Source of the DNA: JBCDCU01 sp039180865 | GTDB taxonomy: Bacteria > Pseudomonadota > Alphaproteobacteria > Rhizobiales > JACESI01 | Length of the DNA: 8,563 nucleotides | Direction of reading: 5' to 3' | NCBI GenBank assembly: GCA_039180865.1 | Contig: JBCDCZ010000197.1 | Location: 1-8,563, forward strand | In this document: positions 1 to 6,545 of the stretch, in pieces | How positions within the stretch are numbered: position 1 is the first letter of the stretch | Layout: each line of letters starts with the position of its first letter | Program-made: the position numbers and the translations under genes | Notes under the pieces: model-generated | Told to the model about the DNA's origin: nothing | The model's input: the letters and a program-made list of their open reading frames with translations, nothing else | Database searches by the model: none

Positions 1-33
1 TAACCGGCGAACGCGACAGAAAGGAGAAGAACA

Positions 34-2154
34 ATGTCCATCAAAGGCTTCAAAATGATCGCACTCAGCGGTGCGGCTCTTCTGGCAACAACCAGCCTCT
101 CAAGTGCGAAAGACTGGCTCGAATATGTTGAGATCCTGAACGACGGGATCGATACGATGGCAATCAAGGTTCAGGCCGACGTAAACGGCTATGACCAAAT
201 CACAACTGAGAATCACGTCTTCTCGCTTGATCTCAAGGCGAAGGCGATCAACGGGCGCCGGATCGCAGCAGCGATGCTCACCGGATCCGTCAATGACAAT
301 TACTTCGAATCCGCAGGCGGTCTCTGGCGCCATGTTCTGCCGTTTAAGGATATCGGCGGTGGTCTTCTGCGCACCTATGAGGATGCGGTTGATCTCGATA
401 TGGACATCGCCGATGTCGCGTGGGTCGGCAACAATCCTATTGAGGCATGCGACGAGCAGCTTCAGATTGAAATCGAAAGTGGCCGTTCAAAAAAGGAAAT
501 CCTTCAAGACACATTTGAAGTGGAAGCGCACGCAGCATTTTACTTTCACGTCGTCGCTGCCCGTAAAAACGCAGCAAAGGCCGGTGTGACGATTGGAGAT
601 GCTCATACCTCCAACGAGGATTTCCAAGCTTACCATGTTGTCGTTCAATGCGTCGGCTATGAGCCGGAGACGCCTTATGTTGGCAGTCTCGGCGTTGATG
701 AGCCCGTACCATCCGGTCCTTCTTTCGGGCCTCTTCCAGAGGGTGATGGTGGCACAGTTGTTGGAGGTCTCGACGTTGACGGTGGTCCGGTCGGCGATCC
801 TTACCCGGCACCGTCAGGCGGTTTCCACCCAATCCCTGAAACACCCGATTATGGATTTGGTATACCGGGCCTTTCGATCCCCGGATTGGGCCTCGGAGTC
901 GGCGGTACAGGGCCAACAATTGTTGTCAATATCGGTGGCGGATCAGGTCCAACATCTGATCCGGTTCCCGGATCTGGTCCAGGAAGCGACCCGACCCCGA
1001 CCCCCGGTTCAGAACCCGGTGGAGAAACCGATCCAGGAACTGATGCCGGTGATGGTTCAGATGGTGGCACCGATACCGGCCGCGGCCCGGTCATCGATAT
1101 CGACCCAGGTATCATTGAAGCAGGACGCGAAGATCTCGGTTCGATCCTGCCACTTCCGATCCCGACCCCGCTTCCAATTCCTGTTGGCGTGGGTCCGACA
1201 CCTTTGCCGACGCCTTCGCTTCCAACGCCGATTCTTCCGACGCCCCCGCTTCCGGGAGACGGTGTGACGGACCCACCTGAGGGAGGTGTAACGCCTGTAC
1301 GGCCTGTCGTTCCAGGTGTCATCCCGAACATTGGAGGCCGGGTTCCGATCATTCCTGCGGTTAGACCCGGGACGCGTGAAATACGTCCTGTTAATCCAGG
1401 CATCCGCCCTCGCGTATCTGTGAGCGATCGCCCCGCGACAAGGGTAAGGCCTGTCGATGGTGCCCGTGTTCGGGTTCGTCCCGGCCAGGTATCGCGCCCT
1501 GTCGATGGTGCCCGCGTTCGGGTTCGTCCAGGCCAGATACCGCGGGCAGTTAATGGCGCTCGTGTTCGGGTTCGTCCCGGTCAGGTATCGCGCACAGTAA
1601 ACGGTGCCCGCGTGCGGGTCCGTCCTGGCCAGGTGTCACGACCTGTAAATGGTGCCCGCGTACGGGTCCGTCCTGGCCAGGTATCGCGGTCTGTGAATGG
1701 CGCGCGGGTTCGGGTTCGCCCGGCACAGCAAGCGCAGCCGAGAGTTTTGCGCAATCGCGATATCGGGATACATCGTTCGCCCGGGCTTCGTTCAATCGGC
1801 AAACGTCCTGCCGTGGCATCGCCAGCCCGCAGCCGCTCCCTTGATCCACGCGTGACCACGCGCCAGCGCGACCTTCTTCCTGCGGTTCAAAGAAGCGGAC
1901 GGGTGAATGCTACCCAGCCAAACCGACGGAACCCGGTCGTTCGGGCGAGAAAGCCAGGCGTCGTTGGCGGTCACACTATTCGCCGTACGCCCGCCGCCCC
2001 GCGTACTCTGCGCACCACCACAGGCACCGTCCGCAATGGCGCCCGCGTCAAGGTCCGCGGCGTGACCATCAGCCAGCGGCGCGCAGCCGCCGTCCGCCAG
2101 CGTACGTTAGCCCCACGGTCGCTCAACGGAGCCCGCGTTCGGATCCGTAACTGA
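34..2154 (+). CDS. Exported Gly/Pro-rich protein with Arg-rich 16-residue C-terminal repeats
   Basis: Function not recognised. The start is supported by AAGGAG seven to eight bases before the ATG. Residues 1-25 form a Sec signal peptide (Lys at 4 and 7, hydrophobic core, likely cleavage after SSA). Residues 26 to about 210 form the only globular-looking part, with two cysteines (C139, C206) that could pair in the periplasm. About 211-365 is a low-complexity Gly/Pro/Asp linker, acidic around 300-350, and about 373-409 is a Pro-rich PLPIPTP-type stretch. Residues 472-567 are six tandem copies of a 16-residue Arg/Val unit (core NGARVRVRPGQVSR). The remaining tail is very basic and carries two isolated core copies, NGARVKVRG at 668 and NGARVRIRN as the last nine residues. 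The result is an acidic middle and a strongly cationic end. There is no membrane anchor, LPXTG motif or autotransporter barrel. A surface, matrix or polyanion-binding role is inference only. That it is a real secreted protein is well supported. Confidence 0.85.
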   Translation: MSIKGFKMIALSGAALLATTSLSSAKDWLEYVEILNDGIDTMAIKVQADVNGYDQITTENHVFSLDLKAKAINGRRIAAAMLTGSVNDNYFESAGGLWRHVLPFKDIGGGLLRTYEDAVDLDMDIADVAWVGNNPIEACDEQLQIEIESGRSKKEILQDTFEVEAHAAFYFHVVAARKNAAKAGVTIGDAHTSNEDFQAYHVVVQCVGYEPETPYVGSLGVDEPVPSGPSFGPLPEGDGGTVVGGLDVDGGPVGDPYPAPSGGFHPIPETPDYGFGIPGLSIPGLGLGVGGTGPTIVVNIGGGSGPTSDPVPGSGPGSDPTPTPGSEPGGETDPGTDAGDGSDGGTDTGRGPVIDIDPGIIEAGREDLGSILPLPIPTPLPIPVGVGPTPLPTPSLPTPILPTPPLPGDGVTDPPEGGVTPVRPVVPGVIPNIGGRVPIIPAVRPGTREIRPVNPGIRPRVSVSDRPATRVRPVDGARVRVRPGQVSRPVDGARVRVRPGQIPRAVNGARVRVRPGQVSRTVNGARVRVRPGQVSRPVNGARVRVRPGQVSRSVNGARVRVRPAQQAQPRVLRNRDIGIHRSPGLRSIGKRPAVASPARSRSLDPRVTTRQRDLLPAVQRSGRVNATQPNRRNPVVRARKPGVVGGHTIRRTPAAPRTLRTTTGTVRNGARVKVRGVTISQRRAAAVRQRTLAPRSLNGARVRIRN
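1447..1734 (+). repeat. Six tandem 48-bp coding repeats (16-residue Arg/Val units)
   Basis: Units begin at 1447, 1495, 1543, 1591, 1639 and 1687. Each encodes a version of R-x-V-(D/N)-G-A-R-V-R-V-R-P-G-Q-V-S. The core ARVRVRP is invariant in all six, while the position after the first Arg varies (P, P, A, T, P, S). The sixth unit degenerates at its end (AQQA). Copies differ at many silent positions: Arg, Val, Gly and Pro codons are mixed, so the peptide is better conserved than the DNA. Units 1/2 and 4/5 are the most alike, suggesting later pairwise duplications. Confidence 0.95.
2035..2151 (+). repeat. Two isolated degenerate copies of the NGARVRVR core at the C-terminus
   Basis: The core of the upstream tandem repeat recurs twice outside the array. 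NGARVKVRG is encoded from 2035, and NGARVRIRN from 2125 forms the last nine residues before the stop. They are separated from the array and from each other by unrelated Arg-rich sequence. Either they are remnants of a longer ancient array or the core is a binding or structural motif kept at the extreme C-terminus. Confidence 0.8.
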
Positions 2155-2171
2155 CCCTTAAGTCGGAGCCG

Positions 2172-2207
2172 AAAAAAGAAGGACCGGGGCCCGCCTCCGG
2201 TCCTTCT
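2172..2207 (-). terminator. Intrinsic terminator of the haem monooxygenase gene
   Basis: GAAGGACCGG at 2178-2187 pairs perfectly with CCGGTCCTTC at 2197-2206, and A2177-T2207 adds an eleventh pair, leaving a 9-base loop. Six consecutive A residues at 2172-2177 become a U6 tract directly after the stem when read on the minus strand. It therefore terminates the minus-strand gene whose stop codon is at 2238. On the plus strand the stem is followed by TCTCAATTA, a poor U tract, so stopping transcription from the large upstream gene is possible but weaker. Confidence 0.85.
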
Positions 2208-2237
2208 CAATTACGCATTCTGGAAAAAGCGAACTCG

Positions 2238-2552
2238 TCAGGCCCCTTCAACCACCTCAAAACCCTCGAAGTTTGGATGACCAACGTACATGGCGCTGTT
2301 GTCTCCGGCATTGCGGTGCGCTTCGCGAAAGTGTTCGGACTTTGTCCAGGCAATAAAGGCATCACGGTTCTCCCAAATAGTATGAGAGGCATAGAGCGTC
2401 GTGCCATTTTCTTCGTTGACCGGCCCCTTTAACAATTTAAATGTTTGAAATCCTGGAACCTGTTCGAGCTTTGAATCGCGGTTTTTCCAAACATTTTCAA
2501 AGGCCGTTTCATGACCTGGATTGATTATGAAACGGTTCATTGCGATGTACAT
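2238..2552 (-). CDS. IsdG/HmuQ-type haem-degrading monooxygenase (ABM domain)
   Basis: A 104-residue single-domain protein of the antibiotic biosynthesis monooxygenase (dimeric alpha/beta barrel) fold. It carries the three residues that define IsdG-like haem oxygenases, at matching spacing: Asn6 in MYIAMNRF, Trp69 in AFIAWTKSEHF and His79 in FREAHRNAG. In the family these bind haem in a ruffled state and open the ring to release iron; in rhizobia the equivalent enzymes are HmuQ and HmuD. It is probably cytosolic and serves iron acquisition from haem. AGGAG six bases before the ATG supports the start. No haem transporter genes are adjacent, so it is a stand-alone unit with its own terminator. 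Assignment to haem rather than another ABM substrate rests on the N/W/H triad. HmuQ or HmuD orthology is not established, so no symbol is given. Confidence 0.85.
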   Translation of the reverse strand: MYIAMNRFIINPGHETAFENVWKNRDSKLEQVPGFQTFKLLKGPVNEENGTTLYASHTIWENRDAFIAWTKSEHFREAHRNAGDNSAMYVGHPNFEGFEVVEGA

Positions 2553-2584
2553 GGACGTCTCCTGGTCGCGCCCGGAATGCTGCT

Positions 2585-2613
2585 ATTGCAAGGCTGTCCG
2601 GGCTTGCATTCAA
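2585..2613 (-). promoter_or_regulatory. Candidate sigma-70 promoter of the haem monooxygenase gene
   Basis: Read on the minus strand, TTGAAT (2608-2613) and TGCAAT (2585-2590) are separated by exactly 17 bases. They lie a little over 30 bases before the start codon at 2552. The -35 is a good match and the -10 is weak, so this is a plausible but unproven promoter. Confidence 0.35.
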
Positions 2614-2618
2614 AAACA

Positions 2619-2633
2619 TGATGAAATCACTCA
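2619..2633. promoter_or_regulatory. Candidate RirA/IRO-type iron box (TGA-N9-TCA)
   Basis: TGA at 2619-2621 and TCA at 2631-2633 are separated by nine bases, the core of the iron-responsive operator bound by RirA in rhizobia. It sits five bases upstream of the proposed -35 of the haem monooxygenase gene, where iron control would be expected. The six fixed bases occur by chance fairly often, and the AT-rich flanks are suggestive only. Confidence 0.3.
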
Positions 2634-2809
2634 AATTTCTATCATGATGATTGTTCGCCATGTCAAGCGGCAACCCTTCTGCACGCAGGCGACCTTGGTA
2701 AGCGGCACCAAACCCCCATTCGCTGGTCGGTACTTTGAACCGTAAGGGTTAGAAACGCGACTTATCAGTATCCCAACCCGATTAAGACGGATTACTGAAA
2801 GGAAACAAG

Positions 2810-3109
2810 ATGACGTTGAAGCGATTTGGTAGCGCTTTTCTCGGCGCGCTCTTATTGGTCGGCTGGAATATTGACGTAGCCTCGGCCCATGATCGCCTTA
2901 CGGCCAGCACTGGTGCGCGCGCTGTTAAGGCAGAAATGCACTACGCTCGGCAATTGCAGCGCATGGATGCGCGTCACGCGCTTAACAGGGACGCTTATCA
3001 AATAGGGACCAAGACCCGCACAAGCAGCCGCCATGGTATGGCGCGGAGCACTGGTAAGCGGACTTATGAACCGGATCAGCGCGGCTTTCGCATTAAAACG
3101 GGGAAATAA
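2810..3109 (+). CDS. Small basic secreted protein of unknown function
   Basis: A 99-residue protein I do not recognise. Residues 1-26 form a clear Sec signal peptide: Lys4 and Arg5, a hydrophobic stretch from about 9 to 19, and an ASA cleavage motif before His27. The mature part is about 73 residues, rich in Arg, Lys, His and Ser/Thr, with no cysteine and no membrane segment. It ends in RGFRIKTGK. AAAGGA lies about six bases before the ATG. It is divergent from the haem monooxygenase gene across a 257-bp intergenic region, the longest gene-free stretch here, and convergent with the DUF1330 gene. A periplasmic location is likely. Its real status rests on the signal peptide and ribosome site. 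Confidence 0.7.
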   Translation: MTLKRFGSAFLGALLLVGWNIDVASAHDRLTASTGARAVKAEMHYARQLQRMDARHALNRDAYQIGTKTRTSSRHGMARSTGKRTYEPDQRGFRIKTGK

Positions 3110-3149
3110 CTTTCGATGCAGTCAGGCGATAGCGTTGACAGTCATCGCC

Positions 3150-3464
3150 TTATCCGACCGGTGTCAGCGCGATTAGCCGTGAGACGTTTCCGTCCGTCAA
3201 TTGCAGGCGCTTTTCGATGAGCGGGGCATAGTCCGGGTCGTTGTACCAGGCATCCAATGCCTCCTCGGACGGGAAACGCAGGACCGCCGCGACGTTTTCG
3301 GAAACGGATCCTTCAATCGCGCGAAGTTGTGTCGCCCTTAACACGGCTTCAACTCCATGCCGGGCATTGATCGGCCCTAATGGACCGGCATAGTTTTCCA
3401 AAAAACCCGCTAGATCCTCGACTTTAAGAAGGGCGAGCAGGTAGACGGGCGATTTATCGGACAT
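3150..3464 (-). CDS. DUF1330 family protein
   Basis: A 104-residue protein with the DUF1330 pattern: a first strand PVYLLALLKV, then FLENYAGPLGPINARHG, a central strand ending in AAVLRFPSEEALDAWYNDPDYAPLIEKR, and a final strand. DUF1330 belongs to the dimeric alpha/beta barrel group; its biochemical role is unknown. The FPSEEALDAWYNDPDY segment is the most diagnostic. GGAG lies about eight bases before the ATG. It is 45 bp downstream of the alpha/beta hydrolase on the same strand and is probably co-transcribed with it. A role as a small accessory or ligand-binding protein for the hydrolase pathway is inference. Confidence 0.85.
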   Translation of the reverse strand: MSDKSPVYLLALLKVEDLAGFLENYAGPLGPINARHGVEAVLRATQLRAIEGSVSENVAAVLRFPSEEALDAWYNDPDYAPLIEKRLQLTDGNVSRLIALTPVG

Positions 3465-3509
3465 GGTTTTTACTCCGCGTTGTCATGTTTCCGGTGATTT
3501 AAGGAGAGG

Positions 3510-4463
3510 TCAGTCGGCATCCTGCCGCAGGAATTCGCCAAGTTCCGACACAAGTTGGTCGGGGACGTCGTCCTGCAGGTAATGGCGTGCGTTAGCGAAT
3601 TCCGTGACCCGCGCCTGCGGCAGCCGTTTTTTCCAGGCGGTCAGAGCCTCGATTGGGAAAAGGGGGTCTTTCACTCCCCAGAAGATCTGGGCAGGTCCCA
3701 TGAATCGTTCCAGATAGGGTGCGGTTTCTTCAATCAATATGCGTGCCGAGGGATGACGGGTATTTGTCGGGATCATTCGCGGAAACGCCATAACGCCTGC
3801 GCGCTCACCCGGATTGCGGAAAATCTTTGTATAGGCTCGTTTGATTGGCCCTTTGCGCTTCGTAGCGGTTGCCATTTTCATGACTTGACGTTCGAAAAAT
3901 CCGAGCCTTCGCACAATGAAGTCGCCAAGGCCTTTTGAGCGCATCATAAGGAGCGGTGCGGGAAGTTTCAGTTTTTCAGGATCCATGCCGTCAACGGGCG
4001 GATAGAACCCGAACGTGTTCATCACGACGAGGGCCCTGATGCGGTCCGGCTGGCGGGCCGCGACGCCGAGCCCGATCGGTCCGCCCCAATCCTGGATCAC
4101 CAGCGTGACGTTGCTGAGATCGAGTTTAACGACAAGGGCTTCGATAGTGTCGATATGGCCTTTGAGAGAATAAGCCCCCTCATCACGCGGTTTGTCCGAA
4201 AGGCCGAACCCTATCAGATCCGGCACAACAATTCGGCGTTCGGCAGACAGGCCTTTGACGAAACTGCGATAAAGGAACGACCATGTCGGGTTACCGTGAA
4301 GCGCTAAGACCACGGACTTGTTTGCTGCCTCACCCTCATCCAGATAGTGCATCTTGCCCATCGGCGTTGCCATATAATGTGATGCAAACGGATATTCCGC
4401 TTCAAGACCAAGCTCCGTAATCCGCGGATGGACTGCGCTCTTTGGCTTTGCTGCCCGCACCAT
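3510..4463 (-). CDS. Haloalkane dehalogenase-like alpha/beta hydrolase
   Basis: A 317-residue cytosolic alpha/beta hydrolase. HGNPTWSFLYR (56-66) gives the oxyanion-hole region with Asn58. QDWGGPIG (124-131) is the nucleophile elbow with Asp125 followed by Trp126. IFWGVKDPLFP supplies the acid Asp266 after strand 7, and ARHYLQDDVP supplies the base His294. Asp nucleophile, Asp acid, His base and the Asn/Trp halide-binding pair form the full catalytic set of haloalkane dehalogenases of the Asp-His-Asp type (HLD-I/III), which hydrolyse carbon-halogen bonds to alcohol and halide. The cap region (about 155-245) carries a basic stretch (KRKGPIKRAYTK). The set makes dehalogenase activity credible, though close relatives include epoxide hydrolases, and those normally lack the Asn58 pairing. 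GGAG six bases before the ATG fixes the start. It is followed by the DUF1330 gene and preceded 109 bp upstream by a LysR regulator gene on the same strand. Confidence 0.8.
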   Translation of the reverse strand: MVRAAKPKSAVHPRITELGLEAEYPFASHYMATPMGKMHYLDEGEAANKSVVLALHGNPTWSFLYRSFVKGLSAERRIVVPDLIGFGLSDKPRDEGAYSLKGHIDTIEALVVKLDLSNVTLVIQDWGGPIGLGVAARQPDRIRALVVMNTFGFYPPVDGMDPEKLKLPAPLLMMRSKGLGDFIVRRLGFFERQVMKMATATKRKGPIKRAYTKIFRNPGERAGVMAFPRMIPTNTRHPSARILIEETAPYLERFMGPAQIFWGVKDPLFPIEALTAWKKRLPQARVTEFANARHYLQDDVPDQLVSELGEFLRQDAD

Positions 4464-4572
4464 TCTTGTCTCCAGATCGATACGCGTGTTGATCTATGGA
4501 TAGCATTGCAATTTCGCAGCATCACGAAGAGTGTTTGCATCTGGTTGGTGCGTTTTTGCGTCGGTTCGAACT

Positions 4573-5439
4573 TCAAAGCCGTCCGGTAAGGCGGTCTTTG
4601 TTTTTGCGCAGGACCTCTTCGGCAAAGGCCATGAAGGCCTGCACTCTCGCGGTTCGCCTGAGATCGTTGTGTGTAAGTAGCCAGATGTCGCGGCTCTTCA
4701 CGGGAGGACGATGCGTTGCGCGCTGCAGCAAAGGATCCTCATCCCCGAAAAAGCAAGGCAGGATCGCAAGGCCGAGACCCTCTCGTGCAGCCGCCTGTTG
4801 CGCGGGAATGGTTGGAAAAACACCCCAGACGGAAATGTCCGGAAAATCAGAATGCCGAACCCATTCGGGTACATTTTCAATGGTTTGACCCCAACCAAGC
4901 CAACAAAAGCTACGCGGATCGCCGGTCAAATAGTCAGGAGAAGCATAAACTGTCTCCGTGTAAGCGTAGAGCCTTTTGCCGACCAGGGTGTCCGGCGGGT
5001 TATTGTCCATGCGTACCGCAAAATCGGCCTCCCTCCTGGAAACATCCCGTAGGGAAAGGGAGGGATCGAACCGCAATTCCACGGTCGGGTGTTGGTTGGT
5101 GAAACGCTTAAGTTCCGGGATGAAGACGTTGTTAAGCAACGGCTCCGGCATCGTCACGGTCAGAGGCCCAGCGAGTTCATCATCGAGACCGGCAATGCTG
5201 CGCTCCACTTCAATCAACGCCTCGCCAAAGCTTTGAGCAACCTTGAAAAGCTGTTCCCCGGCCGTCGTCAGAAGAAGCCCGTCAGGCGTTCGATTGAAGA
5301 GACCGGTTCCAAGACTTGCTTCCAGTGCCTCGATCCTGCGCCCGACGGTGGTGTGGTGCACACCAAGAGCCTCTCCGGCCGCTCTGACGGTTTTGTGCCG
5401 AACCACGGCTCTCAAGGTCTTAATATCTTCCCAGTCCAT
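4573..5439 (-). CDS. LysR-type transcriptional regulator
   Basis: With the start chosen here the protein has 288 residues, typical for the family. An N-terminal winged helix-turn-helix covers residues 1-60: AAGEALGVHHTTVGRRIEALE, with recognition helix around 28-37, then LFNRTPDGLLLTTAG. A dimerisation helix follows, then a periplasmic-binding-protein-like effector domain from about 85 to the end. The open frame continues seven codons upstream to a GTG at 5460, but the ATG at 5439 has GAAGG just before it and gives the usual MDWEDIKTLRAVV beginning. It is divergent from the quinone oxidoreductase, separated by about 100 bp, so it probably regulates that gene and itself. The hydrolase lies downstream on the same strand and could be a second target or co-transcribed. 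The inducer is unknown. Confidence 0.9.
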   Translation of the reverse strand: MDWEDIKTLRAVVRHKTVRAAGEALGVHHTTVGRRIEALEASLGTGLFNRTPDGLLLTTAGEQLFKVAQSFGEALIEVERSIAGLDDELAGPLTVTMPEPLLNNVFIPELKRFTNQHPTVELRFDPSLSLRDVSRREADFAVRMDNNPPDTLVGKRLYAYTETVYASPDYLTGDPRSFCWLGWGQTIENVPEWVRHSDFPDISVWGVFPTIPAQQAAAREGLGLAILPCFFGDEDPLLQRATHRPPVKSRDIWLLTHNDLRRTARVQAFMAFAEEVLRKNKDRLTGRL

Positions 5440-5486
5440 GACGCCTTCGCATTTTTGCACCGCTCAGATGCTCTATTGCTACGTGA

Positions 5487-5496
5487 TCTTGCAAGA
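5487..5496. promoter_or_regulatory. Palindrome TCTTGCAAGA, candidate LysR-regulator operator
   Basis: A perfect 10-bp inverted repeat lies almost in the middle of the divergent intergenic region, 44 bases before the oxidoreductase ATG and 47 before the regulator ATG. LysR regulators bind short imperfect dyads of this kind between themselves and their divergent target. It is a candidate on position and symmetry alone. Confidence 0.4.
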
Positions 5497-5540
5497 AAGC
5501 ACCATTAAGTAGGTCGAAGATACAACTGAAGGACATTCCA

Positions 5541-6545
5541 ATGCCGCTTTCCGCACAATTCGACACACTCGGCGGACCCGAGAACATCGTACTTGTCGAA
5601 AAATCTGTTCCAGACCCGGCACCAGGAGAGGTTCAGGTTCGTGTGCGTGCGGCTGGCTTGAACCGTGCAGAACTTCTGTATGTCGCAGGTCAGTATTTGC
5701 TGCCGCCCCCGATTCCAGGGGCGCCATTGGGTGCAGAAGGTTCAGGCGAGGTGATTGCTGTCGGAAACGGGATCGAGACGATTTCAGAAGGTGACCGGGT
5801 CTGTATCCTGCCGATGATCGACTGGGCGAAATGCGGAGTTCTGGCGGAAGTGGTCAATGTGCCCGCGGAAGCGGTCGAACTGATCCCGGATGGCGTCAGC
5901 TATGAAGACGCAGCAGCTTTCTGGATGGCATATGCGACCGCCTACGGCATGATCGTGCAGCAGGGCGGTTTGCCAATCGATGCAGCCGGAAAAACGGCGG
6001 CAATCACTGGGGCAAGCTCCAGTGTGGGCATTGCAGCGCTGCAAATCTTAAACGCAATCAAGGCGACCAGTATTGCCACGACTCGTACGCCGTTGAAGGT
6101 CGATGCGCTCAAGAACGCCGGTGCAGAACATGTGATGATCACTGACAACGAGGACTTCGTTGAACGGGTCTCAGAGATAACCGGAGGTCGCGGCGTCGAT
6201 CTTGTTTGCGATTCGATTGTCGGCCCGATGATCGCCCCCGCAACGGAAGCCTTGGTTCCGGAGGGCACGCTCGTTTTGATGGGGTTTCAGTCCGGCGAAG
6301 TACCCGGTCTCCCGTTCTTCCCACTACTTTCAAAGGGCCTTACGATCAGAGGTTTCCATCTGGTCTGGCATCTTTTGGATCATCCGGAGCGCCGCAAGGC
6401 GGCCGTCGATTTCCTTTCGCCTTTATGGGGCAGCGGGGAGTTGAAACCATTGATCGCCGAGACCTTCGAATTTGAAGATGTGGCTGCCGCTTACGCTCAT
6501 ATGGCGAGCAACGAACATGTGGGTAAGATGATTGTGCGGATTTAG
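5541..6545 (+). CDS. Zinc-free NADPH quinone oxidoreductase-like protein (MDR superfamily)
   Basis: A 334-residue medium-chain dehydrogenase/reductase. The N-terminal GroES-like half has APGEVQVRVRAAGLNRAE (27-44) and PLGAEGSGEV (62-71). Where zinc alcohol dehydrogenases carry the catalytic Cys, this protein has Asn41-Arg-Ala-Glu, and there is no four-Cys structural zinc lobe, so it belongs to the quinone oxidoreductase branch. The Rossmann half has the nucleotide motif ITGASSSVG (155-163), and TTRTPLK at 180-186 with Arg182 and Lys186, compatible with NADPH over NADH. Expected activity is NADPH-dependent reduction of quinones or activated alkenes in the cytosol. AAGGA seven bases before the ATG supports the start. 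The gene is divergent from the LysR regulator and converges with the DUF1835 gene 60 bp downstream; I see no convincing terminator between them. The substrate cannot be told from sequence, and names such as alcohol dehydrogenase would be misleading. Confidence 0.88.
   Translation: MPLSAQFDTLGGPENIVLVEKSVPDPAPGEVQVRVRAAGLNRAELLYVAGQYLLPPPIPGAPLGAEGSGEVIAVGNGIETISEGDRVCILPMIDWAKCGVLAEVVNVPAEAVELIPDGVSYEDAAAFWMAYATAYGMIVQQGGLPIDAAGKTAAITGASSSVGIAALQILNAIKATSIATTRTPLKVDALKNAGAEHVMITDNEDFVERVSEITGGRGVDLVCDSIVGPMIAPATEALVPEGTLVLMGFQSGEVPGLPFFPLLSKGLTIRGFHLVWHLLDHPERRKAAVDFLSPLWGSGELKPLIAETFEFEDVAAAYAHMASNEHVGKMIVRI

Noticed and set aside
849..1403. 184-residue minus-strand open frame rich in Pro, Gly and Ser
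   Set aside because: It is the antisense shadow of the Gly/Pro/Asp-rich part of the large exported protein. The low-complexity GC-rich coding sequence leaves the opposite strand open, and nothing in it looks like a domain.
1447..1734. Possible CRISPR-like array from regular 48-bp periodicity
   Set aside because: There are no unique spacers. The whole unit repeats, stays in frame and diverges at silent positions, so it is a protein repeat.
1550..1859. Two overlapping minus-strand frames with repeated GRDTWPGRTRTRAPFT-like units
   Set aside because: The apparent repeats are the reverse complement of the 48-bp coding repeats, and no ribosome site or family resemblance supports them.
2521..2745. 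74-residue plus-strand frame overlapping the start of the haem oxygenase gene
   Set aside because: It overlaps the well-supported minus-strand gene and its promoter region, and shows no family signature, signal peptide or convincing ribosome site.
2765..2798. Inverted repeat TCAGTA/TACTGA in front of the ribosome site of the 99-residue protein gene
   Set aside because: Six pairs with a 22-base spacer are expected often by chance, and no riboswitch-like fold is visible.
3124..3150. Hairpin AGGCGAT/ATCGCCT between the convergent 99-residue and DUF1330 genes
   Set aside because: The stem has seven pairs but a 13-base loop and no U tract on either strand, so it is too weak to call a terminator, although its place just after the DUF1330 stop is suggestive.
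4496..4888. Plus-strand frames within the LysR regulator gene and its 3' flank
   Set aside because: They are antisense to a clear regulator gene and lack any recognisable domain.
5440..5460. GTG start at 5460 for the LysR regulator
   Set aside because: The ATG at 5439 has GAAGG directly upstream and gives the usual N-terminus of the family; the GTG has no comparable site.
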